DNA from: Lactuca virosa
Lineage: Eukaryota > Streptophyta > Magnoliopsida > Asterales > Asteraceae
Assembly (NCBI GenBank): GCA_928212115.1
Contig: CAKMRJ010005745.1
Coordinates: 102,445,698-102,509,697 of the forward strand
Direction: 5' to 3'
Length of the DNA: 64,000 nt
A program made the translations under genes and the position numbers. How positions within the stretch are numbered: position 1 is the stretch's first letter; every line of letters begins with the position of its first letter. The notes under the pieces were generated by a model. The model ran no database searches. It had not been told where the DNA came from and was given only the letters and a program-made list of their open reading frames with translations. Positions 35,670-47,968 of this stretch are shown here, one piece after another.

Positions 35670-36503
35670 TGTTGGATTAGGTGTTTAAGCCCATAACTAT
35701 TATTGGTATGTACTTAAACCGATTATAAGCATGGTCCTTTTGGGTTGCCTTCACTCATGCAACTTGATAGGATGACGAAAGGAGAGAGAGTAGAATTTAT
35801 TATATGAAGAATAAATTGGTACTCAAAATGATTTTATTAATATATTACAAGATTAATATATTATTTGGAAATCATATTATTTAATTAGTATTGATTAGAA
35901 ATTAATTTGGAATTAATTTGGTGATCAAAAGAGACTGATTAAATAAAGGTGGCTGATATTGCAATTATCTGATAGTTGCTAGTTGGGCTATGGATTCCTA
36001 ATAGAAGGGATTGGACGAAATCTATGGAATCCCATAACGATTTAGTCCAAGGGGGCCTTCTAAAAGGGCTCCATGGATTGCTTAAGGCCTAAGCAAGGAA
36101 ATTAGGGTTTCCACTCAAAAACCCTAATAGCCTCAACTATAAATAAACCCCTTAGCATGTAGAAATCGGCTCTATGTCTTCTTTGAGTTGCCCTAGCCGA
36201 TTTCACCTCTCTCCTAAGTCATCTTCTTGCATTGAGTGTTTGTGACTCCATTAGAGGTGCAACACTTGGGGCACTAGGCTTTCAGAAGTCAATATCAAGA
36301 AGGATTGTTCTTGTTATTGCTACATAACAAGTGAGGTAAGGTTTCTAACCCTAATTATATGTCAATTTCGAAATTGGTATGCTAAGTATTAGGGTTTATG
36401 CTTTGGATGATTATTTGCATGTATAACTTGAGAAAATCGTAGATCCAAAGCAATTAGGGTTGCATGTATACCATAGGAATGATGTTATGCTCAAAACCCA
36501 TCA
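35670..36503 (+). mobile_element. Copia-type solo LTR inside the MULE
   Basis: This 834-bp sequence, TGTTGGATTAGG to AACCCATCA, has a perfect 5-bp duplication AAACA (35665-35669, 36504-36508). A TATA box TATAAATA is at 36138-36145. The 3' part has leader-like text (ACCCTAATTATATG). Nothing internal remains, so it is a recombination product of a full element. Confidence 0.92.
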
Positions 36504-38429
36504 AAACAATAATCTCTCAAAAAACTGTATTGATTTTTAAAGTCATCCTACAACTGATCCTTTACAATAGATTTAGCTCTGAACACCTTCATTTTAGACA
36601 AGCTTAATTCCAAATCCATCTGAAGTTACTCGTGTAGGGTTGAAACTGGGATTCTAGGGTTGGAATCCACCTTTTGGAGAATAGTGGTTGCCAAGAATCT
36701 AGATGTACACGACTTCAGTTTTCTTGTTTATAAGCATTAATGTTCATCAATGATTGTTTTCACCAACCAAGGCTCCTCTTCGGTAGACCTAGAAATATGA
36801 ATTGCAAAAGGACAAGAATCCTTTTTGGTAATTACTATTTTGCCCGTGGATGTGACTTTACTAACTATAGAGGGCCCACCACTCGAATCTGTAACCATTC
36901 CCTTACACTTTACTCTTACTTTCAGTTTCTCATTTTTTGTCATGTGTAGGGCCCTCCTACTATGGATTGATAGTAACTTTATCTGACCTTGCACATCTTT
37001 CTTTGTTTTAAAAGATTGACCCACATAAAATGTTCTACCATTGACTACTCCATATGAACAAGGCACTTTCTTTTTCAAATTTCTCAACATCTTCTTCCTA
37101 GAGTCCTCTTCAAAACCTGCACTTTCAAACTCATTATTATTAATAAGCTCTAATTCATCCCCATCTTGGTTTAAATCTACTTTTGTTTCTGGTGCTTGTC
37201 CAAACCATTCAACCTCATCCACAACACTATTAACTTCCCTCATATCTACATCTCAATCATCTACAAGTGCTTCTGGGTCTACAATATAGTCACCATCATC
37301 CTCATTTGTTTCCTCCTTTTGTTTCTTATCTTATTCCTCGTCTTGTTGACCATCTTCTTTATCTTCTGCAACCTCTTCTTCATATTCGCCCATATTTTTA
37401 TATCCACTATCACTGAAAGGATCAAAAATCATATATATTCTCTCTTTGATTAAGGCAACTAAAATAAACCCTAATATCTTCCATAGTATCAAATTCTTTT
37501 GTTACAGGGACATACAAATCATTAACCTCATGTTCTTTGTGTGCCATATTGCATTCAGTTACTTGATATGGCTTAAAAGTAACTAGGGACATGGAATAAT
37601 CATACAACTTATCTTTTACCTGATTCTGAACATACGACTGTTTAGGTAGGACATTCATGTCCAATTTCTTGCTACAAGAATCAACTTCCTTCTTCTTAGG
37701 CCTAATCCTAATGAGTTCAGGAGAAGGATCATCTGATCCAGTTGTTGAATAACAACTTTGGTTGGGGACATGAAGTATGTGTGTACTCTAGTTTGACCAT
37801 GTTCAACATACACACTAAGCTCTCTGTAATAGGGACATATTGAGTCATAGAAATAACGTCTTGATCATTTCTTAGATCCTTCAATCCGAAATTTAAGCCT
37901 AGATTAGGAATTCTAAAATGGTAGTACATTGTGACATCCTCAGCATACCCTAACTCACGAATCATGTCGTTTAGATCGTGAACACTAAAAAGATCAGTGT
38001 CAATAAAGTCGTAGAAAGCCAACCTTCCTTTAATGTACTTTCTACCTGGATACTTGGTAAAAAACCCACCATGATGTATCTTTAAAGTAAAGAAACAGGT
38101 AAAACCATCTGAAAAAGAAAACATCAACAATGTTCATTATACAAACCAAAGAAACTTTACAAACACAAAATGCAAAAACTTACTGTAATATTGTTCAATT
38201 TTCGGTTCAACCGAGTGAGGACCACATAAATTCCACATACTGATTACCATTTTTTGCTTGTACACCCAAATTTTGGAATCGAAATGGCAAGAATTGGGGA
38301 TTTGATCCTCTACGTAGAGGGTGATCGGGGAAGAGTGCAACTGAAGGGGTTTCTTGGAGGATGTTTGATTTAGACAGGTTAGGGATGCTTAATTACGTAG
38401 ATTATGATAAGTGTACAACTAAATGAACG

Positions 38430-38624
38430 ACAAAACTAAAAAGACCAAAATACCTCCACGTGGGACGCACATGATATAGCCTAACGGCTAAATATGGACG
38501 GAGTTAGTAAAAATGGTCATCTCTGCAACTTTTGCAAACCACAAGGACCATTTGCATAAAAAAATTAGCAGGGGCTGAATTTGTGACATTTGGTAAATCA
38601 CAAGACCATTTTTGTAGTTTTGTC
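38430..38624. repeat. MULE right terminal inverted repeat
   Basis: Mirror of 32296-32490. It ends TGTAGTTTTGTC at 38624, next to the duplication TAAATATAT. Confidence 0.88.
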
Positions 38625-38677
38625 TAAATATATCAATTATACTATACTTTATAATATATTTTAACCATATATAATTT

Positions 38678-38682
<5 letters not shown>

Positions 38683-38732
<50 letters not shown>
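38683..38732. repeat. (TA)n microsatellite
   Basis: Perfect TA dinucleotides for about 50 bp, followed by a short (CA)n. Confidence 0.95.
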
Positions 38733-38743
<11 letters not shown>

Positions 38744-39153
38744 CATATGAGAGGGTTCATACGAAAATGCAAATAATTTGCGAAAACACGAAAACAATAA
38801 AAAACTATGAAATTGTGTCACTTCAACCTTATATTTTTGACAATAATCCATCAAAACTTTGAACTATATGATGATAATCGATGATACATGAGAAATTGTT
38901 TCATATTAGCAAAGCATGATTTTTGACATTTTTATTATGAAAACATGAATTTAAAAGTGTTTAAGGACGTGAAACAAAAAAAGAATTGTTGTTAAAACAG
39001 CCTTTAAATCTATACTATCATAACACAATTCAATGTGAACTTATTATCTTTAATTTATTGCTGATAAATTTAATTTTTATAGTCAATGTGTTTGATTTTA
39101 TAAGATAAAATATGTATTCGCGAAATATTATGTTTTCGCATTAACCTACTTGT

Positions 39154-39645
<492 letters not shown>

Positions 39646-39717
39646 TATCATTTAATTATTAAAATAAATAAATAGGTATTCATTTTTTTTTAAAAAAAAA
39701 TGAGATATTTTTTTCAG

Positions 39718-39935
39718 ATACAAAAATGGTCCCTAAAAGGTGAAAAGACAAATTTATCCTCATGTCGGAGGCACATGAGGTGGTTAACAACAACAATTTA
39801 ACGGAAGTTATGTCGGAAGACCATTTTCATGGACAAACTATACCAAAAAGACCATGAAAAAAAAAAAAAAAGAGGTCACAAGTTTGGATTAAACCACGAA
39901 AAAAGTACGAGACATTTTTACAGTTTTGTCTTAAT
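39718..39935. mobile_element. Remnant of another MULE MITE
   Basis: It starts TACAAAAATGGTCCCTAAAAG and ends TTTTTACAGTTTTGTCTT, resembling the terminal repeats of the 6.3-kb MULE in inverted orientation. Diverged, and no duplication could be assigned. Confidence 0.5.
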
Positions 39936-40080
39936 TTTGTGTTTTTCTAATCTTAGATGAATCACAAACGTGATGTCCAAAAAATGTCAAAAAGTTCCCG
40001 AACAACAGAAAGTTCCATTTCTATTCGATTCAAGTTCCCTTCATCACAATTTTCCCCAACCACGAAACGCGATCCGTTGA

Positions 40081-41178
40081 ATGGCGTCTCCGGTACTGGC
40101 GAAGGCGGCGGCGAAGGTGGGTTCGGCAGCCCGCCGGCAAGCCTTCACGCTAACGGAAGCCGCTGCGGACAGAATACGACAACTCCTTCACAATCGCCAA
40201 CGCGCCTTTCTCAAGCTCGGTGTCAAAGCTCGCGGCTGCAATGGCTTATCCTACACCCTCAATTACGCAGGTTGGCAATCCACTTATATTTTAATATGTT
40301 ATCTACAGAATTGGCCCTTCTGGCTTTTTGTAAGAAACCCTAGTTTGTGTCTAATCAATTTGTAATCATTCATAGTTTCAAAAGCTTGCGTTCAACTTCA
40401 GATTTATGTGAATCGTTAAACCTAGTTCTTCCGAAATCACACATAATTTTGTCCCTGAAAGATGAGAAAATCATAACCAGAATCAGAGGGTGTATCCTAA
40501 AGACATGGCTATTCTGCTAGATGATCAACATGTAGTTAGATTGTTGGTTTTCTTGGTAGATGAAAAAGGAAAGTTTGATGAACTGGTTGAAGACAAAGGT
40601 GTGAAGATTGTGATTGATCCAAAAGCTCTGATGCATGTTATCGGAACAAAAATGGACTTTGTAGATGACAAGTTGAGGTACGAACATCATACCTTCATTA
40701 CCAGATAAATTATTTCTACTTAGAATATCATTTCAACATCATCATTAGTGTCTCTAACCATCAATCTTCAATATTTACATTGGTTATCTATCCTTCCATT
40801 TCTGATTATAACAACAAACTTTCAAAACAGATAACATTCCTTTAAATCCTCACTTCCCTCATTCTATAAAGGAAATAATTAATTGAGTCGACTTCAGAAA
40901 ATTAAGTCTAATCCTAATGAACAATATTCCATAATTCCATTTCAGTCAATATCCACATAATACTTTTATAACTGCATAAAAATGGAATTTACACAATTAA
41001 TATGATTTCATTCTCAACTAGAGTATCTTTTGACTACAAAATTAAGATCTCAAATACACCACTAAGCTGTTGTTTATCTCTTATTTATTTATACTTGTTA
41101 TGAAACAGGTCAGAGTTTGTATTTATCAACCCTAACTCAAAGGGACAATGTGGGTGTGGTGAATCTTTCATGACATAG
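40081..41178 (+). CDS. ISCA: Mitochondrial-type IscA iron-sulfur assembly protein
   Basis: A-type carrier protein for maturation of [4Fe-4S] proteins in the ISC pathway. The three-exon model (40081-40270, 40560-40677, 41109-41178) has GT/AG splice sites, keeps the frame and gives 125 residues, the usual size. The conserved cysteines are Cys53 (KARGCNGLSY) and Cys117 and Cys119 (GQCGCGESF), the three ligands of the family. The N-terminus (MASPVLAKAAAKVGSAARRQ) is Ala/Arg-rich without acidic residues, suiting a mitochondrial presequence. The start at 40081 is chosen because it begins the frame leading into the domain. An upstream ATG at 39957 is in another frame. No defects are seen. The gene lies alone in the loop between the two PPR arms. 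Confidence 0.93.
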
Positions 41179-41721
41179 AGAAAGAGAGAGAGGCATGTAA
41201 AAGAGGGTTATTGAATATTGATAGTTGAATGGGAGAAAGTGAACAACTCCATTGGTTTGTATATTCATTCAACAAATTAAAACTATACAGATTAACCTTA
41301 TTTTGTAATTTGTATATGATAACAACAACAACACCATTTATTTGTTTACTTTAGTTGATTGAATCTTATTCAACAAATTAAAATTTTACAGATTAAGTCT
41401 GCTGCGTTTTCTTCCCCTTTTTTTTGTGTTTGCATCATATTGAATCACACTCATTTGTTCTTGATGTTGCTATTGTGCCTGTCTACATTGATCATTAAGT
41501 TTATTTCTATTGGTTCATCCTAAATTAAATCATATCTTTATAACTCTTATTATATATATTGAACCTTATTTATTTGAAATTGTTAAACTTATTCTACTTA
41601 CATGATTGAATATTTATATTGGTTCATCCTAAGTTAAAACTCTTCGACTATATATAACTCAAGTTGCTAGAACCTAAACAATGAGATGAAGGAAGAGAAG
41701 ACCTGAAAACTCATCGAATAA
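41179..41721. other. 3' region of IscA and spacer
   Basis: AT-rich with no coding. It contains ACAACAACAACACC and two related stretches TCAACAAATTAAAA...ACAGATTAA (about 41270 and 41370), a short internal duplication. Confidence 0.5.
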
Positions 41722-42335
41722 TCTATCACAACTTGTATATAAGAACTAAATTTTATTAATTTTCAAAAGACATTAAATCTTCCAACAAATTACATGATAT
41801 TCTCACCTACCATAAATCTTATGAGAGATAAGTTATTAACATGCTGTTTTTGGAAAAACACATACACCAATTTTGAAATCTTTTAAAAAATATAAAATAA
41901 AAATATCCTTATAAATATAAATTAGTAATACTATTTTGACCATGATAAGTAATTTACTAACATGTAAAAGTTTCTGGAAAGTACAATGGATTATTTTTAA
42001 TATATTTATAACAAAATATTATCACCCGTGCATTTGTTTTTTATTAGAATATGTTATTTTTAAGACTATTACAAGTTCTTCCAACTTTAAAGCATGGCAG
42101 CTTTGAGAAGCTAAACCATTTGTTTTTGAGGTTTGAGATGACAGCTAGAAGATGGAATGCAATGTTTTTTATTCCTCAGTGACAAGTTACAAAATATGTT
42201 TTTTTTCCTCATATGATACAACTATTTCATGCATGATTTTGAACAACTATTAACTATTGACTATGAGTCTATGACATACAAAGTTCTTTAGCTACTCAAA
42301 AGTTTAGCTCCAAACAAACAAAATCATCTTAAAAC

Positions 42336-44408
42336 TTACCAAAAATCCTTGCAAGAACAAGATCCATCCACAAAGTGATGAAACCGACTATTATCTCTAA
42401 GTATAATCTCTCTCCCTTCAACTTTAGACATCAATTTAATTGCAGAATGACAATCAACACAAACTCTTAAATTCTTCTTCACAATAATCGGTTTCCCAAT
42501 TGGCATCCTTATAAGTGCATATGCTATTGCAATCCTCTCACTATGATGATTCAAAATCTTCACCTTCATATCATAATCCAAATCAAATGGAACAGAATCA
42601 ACATCAGGAACATATCCAACTTTAATTATCTTCCTCAAAAGCTCATCAAGTTTCAAATCAATCTCCTTTTTATCCCCATGACACAAATCTTCAACTCCAA
42701 AAACATGAACTCTCTTATCAACATCAACCCAACTACATCCCTTAAGTTTTTTCACATTTTCATCTTTCATCATCTTTCTAACACTTTTCACATCCTCCCA
42801 TTGTTGTTCTTTTGCGTATATATTCGAAAGTAAAACATGGGCCCCACTGTTTAAAGGGTCAATAATCTTTAAACTTTTGGATGCAAGCTCTCCCCTTTCT
42901 TTATCGCCATATTTTCTACAAGAAGCTAAAAAGGAACACCAAGCGTATGCGTTTGCCTCAAATGGCATACTTTTTATAAAATTTTCAGCTTCTTTAAGCT
43001 TCCCTGATCTTCCCAATAAGTCAATAACACAAGAGTAATGTTCTGATTTAGGTTTTACACCATAGATTGTTTCCATGGAGTTGAAGTAGCTTAATCCTTC
43101 TGTTAATAACCCCGAATGGCTACATGCGTTTAAAAGATTTATAAATGTGACTGAATTTGGTTTAATGTCATGCAATAACATCTTTTCAAATACATCTATA
43201 GCTTTGTGCCCTAATCCATGGTGAGCAAACACACCAATCAATGAATTCCATGTGTACTCATTTGGTTTAGAGATTTTCTCAAATGCTTGAAGTGAATGAT
43301 CAAGCAAACCACATTTCCCATACATGTCAACAATGATGGAAGAAACAAAAGGGTCTTGATCAAGATTGTATTTTAACACTAGGGCATGAAGTTGAACCCC
43401 TTGTTCAAGAGTAGCATGATTAGCACAAGATTTGATTAAGCTAGAAAAGGTGAACTCATTAGGTTCAATTTTTTGTCTTTTTAGCTCAATGAAAATAACG
43501 AATGCCTTCTCGATTTGATCAGATTCAACATATCCATCAATCAAAGAAGTATAGGAAATGATATTTGTACCTTTAGAGTTGATGTTGAGCAACTCCGAGG
43601 CACTATCCATGTCTCCTAGTTTACAATACATGTCCATAAGTGTATTTCCAACAGAAATATGTTGTTCAAATCCCAATTTTGTAACAAAGGAATGAAGAGA
43701 TCTTCCAATGTTATATGTTTTTAAAGGTCCACAAACACAAAGTATACTGCAAAGAAGATGTTGATCGATTGTAACATCTTCAGTCAGCATCTTCTTAAAA
43801 GAAACCAGTGCTTCTTCGTTATACCCATTTTTTGCATACCCATTAATCATTGAGTTCCATGAAACTTCATCTTTAGAAGGCATCTCCTCAAAAACCATAC
43901 AAGCCTCAATGATAGACCCACATTTTGAGTACATGTCTGCTAAATTACTACCCACAAACAGCTCATGACTAAACCCAACCTTAAGAGCAAGACAATGGAT
44001 TTGCTTACCAATTTGGACAGATTTGAGAGACGAGCAAGCTTGAATCACACTGGAAAATGCAAACTGGTTTGGGCTTTCACCGAAGACGCACATTTCACAA
44101 AATGTGGTAATTGCTTTTGCGAACTCAGAATTCTGAGAAAACGCAGAGATCATAGCAGTCCAAGAAACCAAGTTTCTTTGAGGCATTTCATCGAATAGCC
44201 TGTGGGCATACCCGAGTTGACCGCATCTTGCATACATGGACAGGAGATGATTGGTAAGATACATGGATGATGGGTAACCAGAGGTGATGAGCTGCGCATG
44301 AAGTAGCTTTCCATTAGATAGCTGTTTGGATTGGGCGTAAGTTTGAATAATGTGCGCCAAGGTATTCGAGTGTTTTTGCAAGTGTTTGGTTAACATTTGA
44401 AATGTCAT
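42336..44408 (-). CDS. DYW-class PPR protein (right copy)
   Basis: An intact intronless 690-residue twin of the left PPR protein, oriented towards it. The same domains are present: PPR repeats, E motifs, and a DYW deaminase with HSE (622-624), CVDCH (650-654) and C-terminal GSCSCKDFW. At residue 681 it keeps Asp (HHFVDGSCSC), the usual state of the family. It reads KVGFSHEL where the left copy reads KVRFSYEL. Other differences include LCVCG for LCACG and GNTLMDMY for GNALMDMY. With no stop in either copy, both may be functional or only recently duplicated. Organelle RNA editing is inferred from the family, and the target site is unknown. Confidence 0.93.
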   Translation of the reverse strand: MTFQMLTKHLQKHSNTLAHIIQTYAQSKQLSNGKLLHAQLITSGYPSSMYLTNHLLSMYARCGQLGYAHRLFDEMPQRNLVSWTAMISAFSQNSEFAKAITTFCEMCVFGESPNQFAFSSVIQACSSLKSVQIGKQIHCLALKVGFSHELFVGSNLADMYSKCGSIIEACMVFEEMPSKDEVSWNSMINGYAKNGYNEEALVSFKKMLTEDVTIDQHLLCSILCVCGPLKTYNIGRSLHSFVTKLGFEQHISVGNTLMDMYCKLGDMDSASELLNINSKGTNIISYTSLIDGYVESDQIEKAFVIFIELKRQKIEPNEFTFSSLIKSCANHATLEQGVQLHALVLKYNLDQDPFVSSIIVDMYGKCGLLDHSLQAFEKISKPNEYTWNSLIGVFAHHGLGHKAIDVFEKMLLHDIKPNSVTFINLLNACSHSGLLTEGLSYFNSMETIYGVKPKSEHYSCVIDLLGRSGKLKEAENFIKSMPFEANAYAWCSFLASCRKYGDKERGELASKSLKIIDPLNSGAHVLLSNIYAKEQQWEDVKSVRKMMKDENVKKLKGCSWVDVDKRVHVFGVEDLCHGDKKEIDLKLDELLRKIIKVGYVPDVDSVPFDLDYDMKVKILNHHSERIAIAYALIRMPIGKPIIVKKNLRVCVDCHSAIKLMSKVEGREIILRDNSRFHHFVDGSCSCKDFW

Positions 44409-44559
44409 AACAAATTTCGCCTCTCGCCTCTCTCCAGATCGCTCCGCCGTCGCCCGCTTATCCTTCTCGTCGTCGTCTCCGTAAGCTATCAGTCAAAAGA
44501 ATGACACACTCATCTCTATCTCTCATATGCAACGTAGCAACTGAAACAAGGGATTCTAA

Positions 44560-44775
44560 GGGGTGTTTGGAAGCTTATTGCTTATTAGTTTATTTGGGTG
44601 GGAATAAGCAATAAGCAAGGAAGAAGATGCTTATTAAAATCACCCTATTTAGCTTATTCTTAACACAATAAGCTGATTTTTAAGGATTTTATCAAAACAC
44701 TTAAACTTAGATTATTGTGGTAGGAATAAACAATAAGCAATAAACACCCTCTTTTTTTCCTATCCAAACACTCCC
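44560..44775. mobile_element. Tourist-like MITE, right copy
   Basis: Inverted twin of 28698-28914, with TAA (44557-44559, 44776-44778) as target duplication. It confirms that the MITE was present before the segment was duplicated. Confidence 0.87.
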
Positions 44776-44825
44776 TAAATACACCATAACTAAAACCATT
44801 TTTAACAAGTCAATATCATTATACA

Positions 44826-45922
44826 TGTAATTACTTATTGAGGCCATCACAGATTTCATGACTCTTAAATAAAGAAAGATTACTTACAACATATTTATCT
44901 GTGTGCAAGCCTTGGAGAGGGAGGAAATCATTAAAAAATATCAAGAAGTTACGAGCAGGAAGAGATAATCTCCCTTCAGAATGTTTTGCTTTATATCAGC
45001 CAAAACAACCAAATAAATAAATAAATAAACCTTGATAAATTTTCTGATGTAAGAGAGATGGTTTGAGAATGAATGGAATTTGGATTTCCTTTGTGACTGA
45101 TGAAAGAGAAGCATGGAGACAACCTCAGAGCATGGTCAAATTCAACAGTTTGGTAGAATAGCAGAATAAACAAAAATGCAGCTGATTGTAAACTATGTGC
45201 TAATTTAATGATAGGAAATCAAGCTTTTCTGGTTGTTTTAGCTGCTATCTGGTAGAATGGAATCAAGGAGCCAAAATTAATTAGCAGGAAAGTGATGTAT
45301 GCCACATGAGAGCAATAGATGTAGCTACATCAATGGTCGGAGCGGAGAAAAGAGTACCTGTTTGACTTCGAGTGGAGAACAGAGGTGCGTCGATGGGAGG
45401 GTGTGAACCGGCGACGATTGACCGGAGAAGATGGACCGGCACTGATGGACAGGCGACGCTAGTGCCGAACTGCCGATGGTTGGTGCATCGACTGTCGATT
45501 TAGGGCAAAGAGGAGAGAAGTGTTTGACGAGAGGCTGGGTGACTTCACTCTAGAGTTTGAACATTACGATGAAAATAGAAAAAGGACATCCTAAGAAAGA
45601 TTAATAATTTCTTTATTTATGAAACACCACAAATGTAAAAGGCAAAAGGGCTCAGAATAATTTTAGGTCGCCCATACCTGAAAAGGGTAAGGGTAATATA
45701 GTAGGGTAAGGGTAATATAGTAAATATGTTAGACTAAAAGGTTGGTAATATAGTAAATATGTTAGACTAAAAGGTTTGATGAAATGTGAATTGAGTCTTT
45801 CGAAAAAAGGGTATTTTTAGTGCACGAAGACTTAGAAAAAGACCAAAATATAATAAGTCTTTGGAATATTATGTCCTAAAGAAAACAAACCTCTCAGTCA
45901 TTTTCAAAAATAAAAAATATTA
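44826..45922. other. Intergenic DNA
   Basis: No gene supported. 45330-45560 is locally GC-rich with GGCGACG-type text, but no frame continues. A short tandem duplication (GGGTAAGGGTAATATAGTA, then TAATATAGTAAATATGTTAG twice) is at 45685-45770. Confidence 0.5.
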
Positions 45923-47968
45923 CTCCTTCCGTCTCATTTTAGTTGTCCATAAATAAAAAGTTTAAGAAAAATACATTTAATGCAACTTTTCTAAAGCAAA
46001 ATGACCTATCTACCCTTGAACAATTAAAACACTTAATCAAACATTAATACAAATAACAACGTCCACCCATTTCTTTCAAATAGAAAAAAGAGAAAAGCTT
46101 AAACAATTTAAAGAACCATTAAATGCTTCATTCAGTTAAACAAAAATGGTATGTATTGGAGGCAAAGTCTTCCCACTAATTTTTTTTTACTGTAAATTGG
46201 CTTACTTCCAAATTGAAAAAATTTAATCATAAGATAAAAAACCTTGGCTCCAAGTTCTCCCTCCATAATCAATTCAATGAATCTTTATAACCATTTCCAT
46301 TCACCTTTTTCCCCTACGTACAACAGTAGATTATGGAGAACGCTTTAACTTTAACGACTAAAAAACACACAAGTCATGCTCAACGTCAAGATATATATCA
46401 AGCCTTACTGCAACAAAGTTTCGATGGAGAGTTGAGAAGGGGTTCCATAAGTGATGTAGGTGCACTTTTCGGTGTTTCTAAGCGGACCGTAAGTTGTATT
46501 TGGAAGCGGGTTAAACTCCAAGCTGAAAATGGGTCAACAATTGATTTATCTTCAAAGAAGTTACAGGTTGTTGGGCGAAAAAGGGTTCAACTCGATTTGA
46601 ATCAAGTTTCACAAATTCCGTTACGTTGTCGAACAACCATTCGGTCTATTGCAAAATCATTAGGTGTTTCAAAATCAACTTTACATAGAAGAATAAAAGA
46701 ATGTGAACTTAGACCACACACAAATGTCATCAAGCCGGATCTTATCCATGCAAATAAAACAAAAAGGTTAGAATTTTGTTTATCTATGATTACGAGGTCG
46801 TTATCTAATTCAAATCCTACATTCCATTATATGTTTAACATCGTCCACGTTGATGAAAAATGGTTTTACATATCGAAATTATCAAAACGGTACTACCTCG
46901 TTCCCAGCGAGGACGAACCGTCAAGAACATGTAAAAGCAAAAAATTCATTACAAAAGTCATGTTTCTAGCGGCTGTTGCTCGGCCACGATTTGATGCATT
47001 TGGAAATGAAATTTTTTCGGAAAGAACGGAATTTTCCCACTTACAACAAGAGAACCCGCTAAGCGTTCAAGTAAGAACCGTATTGCAGGAACGTTAGAGA
47101 CAAAACCGATTTTATCGATTACTAAAGAGATAACGAGATCGTGGTTGATAGAAAAAGTTTTACCCACTTTAAAATCTAAATGGCCACCAAACCATACGGG
47201 TTCAATATTCGTTCAACAAGATAATGCAAAGCCTCGTATTGATGTTAATGATAGTGAGTTTATTGAAGCATCGTCTCAAGATGGATTTGATATTCGTCTT
47301 TGCTTTCAACCCCCAAATAGTCCACATCTAAATGTGTTAGATCTTGGATTTTTTCGGGCGATTCAATCACTTCAAGAGCAAGAGGTTCTTCATACGGTTG
47401 ATGAATTAGTTTCTGCAGTGCAAACCTCATTTGACAAGATGCAATCTCATGAGCTTAACAATGTTTTCTTAACTTTGCAAACATGCATGAAAGAAATCTT
47501 AAAGGTTCATGGTGGCAATAACTATCAAACACCACATATCGGTAAGAGTAGGTTGGAACGACAAGGTAATTTGCCATTACAAATTGAGTGTGAACAAAGT
47601 CTCATAGATGAAGCAGCTTCGTATTTGGTCTGATATGTAAACATGAAAGCAGATGAAGTTTTAATTTTGCTGTGTAAAACCCTCGTTGTCATTTTTTAGA
47701 AAAAAAAAAGAATGTTTGATGTACTCATTTCTAAACAAAAAGTACTAGATGTAACTATGCATGCGTCAGATGAAAATTTCCTTTTTCTTTTCTATTACAA
47801 ACAATTAATGACGGTAGTAAGTAGGCTATTTAGATTTTTGTGTGGTATTTATAACCGGGGGTACTATGGGAAATTAAGTTAATTACAGTAGTCTTTTTTT
47901 AGTAGGTGACAATAATTTTGGGACAAACCAAAATAGTATACTTGACAACTAAAATGGGACGGAGGGAG
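45923..47968 (+). mobile_element. Mariner-like element (plant DD39D type), nearly intact
   Basis: This 2046-bp element has 25-bp inverted ends CTCCTTCCGTCTCATTTTAG and CTCCCTCCGTCCCATTTTAG (two mismatches) and a TA duplication on both sides (45921-45922, 47969-47970). It encodes a transposase with one frameshift. The same ends mark a second copy at 62768. Ends of the CTCCCTCCGT type are shared with Stowaway MITEs, which such elements can move. Confidence 0.93.
46333..47633 (+). pseudogene. Mariner-like transposase, one frameshift
   Basis: Cut-and-paste DNA transposase, about 434 codons. Two helix-turn-helix regions lie in the N-terminal half (ISDVGALFGVSKRTVSCIWKR and SIAKSLGVSKSTLHRRIKE). 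Catalytic residues are visible: Asp 1 in VHVDEKWFY, Asp 2 in VQQDNAKP, and Asp 3 in LNVLDLGFF, 39 residues after Asp 2 as in plant DD39D elements. The SPD just before Asp 3 is SPH. The frame shifts near 47019-47022, where one G appears to be missing. A stop (47095) ends the first frame, and the second runs from 47022 to 47633. Otherwise the coding is complete, suggesting recent activity. Confidence 0.9.

Larger units (their letters stand above)
33480..38130 (-). pseudogene. MULE transposase (MuDR type), broken
   Basis: Read leftward from 38130. A PB1-like N-terminal domain (HHGGFFTKYPGRKYIKGR, about 37729-38130) is followed by an acidic linker (37422-37664), then the N-terminal transposase domain (36737-37243, with KVRVKCKG and CPFAIHISR). 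Next is the DDE core: GLDGCFLKG near 35500 holds Asp 1 and FVSDRQK near 35305 holds Asp 2. A probable small intron follows (GT/AG, about 35232-35300), then HRWCLRYIHENMK (35150-35190) and NNMCEVFNSKL (34845-34880). The C-terminal zinc knuckle near 33640 reads YSKCHKKGHNSRTC, with its first Cys replaced by Tyr. Stops, for example before TWFLECLG near 35390, and two nested insertions prevent a full product. Confidence 0.87.
32296..38624 (-). mobile_element. Full-length Mutator-like element (MULE)
   Basis: This 6329-bp element has a perfect 9-bp duplication TAAATATAT at 32287-32295 and 38625-38633. The terminal inverted repeats are about 195 bp (32296-32490 and 38430-38624), starting GACAAAACTATAAAAATGG and GACAAAACTACAAAAATGG. 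A decayed MuDR-type transposase occupies the minus strand. A copia solo LTR (35670-36503) and a hAT MITE (33863-34352) are nested inside. Without these the element is about 5.0 kb, a normal size for an autonomous plant MULE. Confidence 0.93.
41722..44825 (-). repeat. Right arm of the 3.1-kb inverted duplication
   Basis: Reverse complement of 28645-31808. Its 3' flank lacks about 59 bp present in the left arm. It is otherwise collinear over gene, promoter and MITE. Confidence 0.92.

Noticed and set aside
37041..37453. Two open frames on the + strand inside the MULE
   Set aside because: They are antisense to the MULE transposase N-terminal region and its acidic linker. Ser/Phe-rich shadows.
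39957..40343. 128-residue frame as the IscA start
   Set aside because: It is in a different frame from the IscA domain and has Ser/Gly/Pro-rich chance composition.
40490..40708. Separate small gene starting MYPKDMAILLDD
   Set aside because: It is IscA intron 1 sequence read through into exon 2. Splicing at 40560 restores the family sequence.
42543..42833. Open frame opposite the right PPR gene, and its twin at 30641-30931
   Set aside because: The same Asn/Ile/His-rich shadow appears on the non-coding strand of both copies. No independent support.
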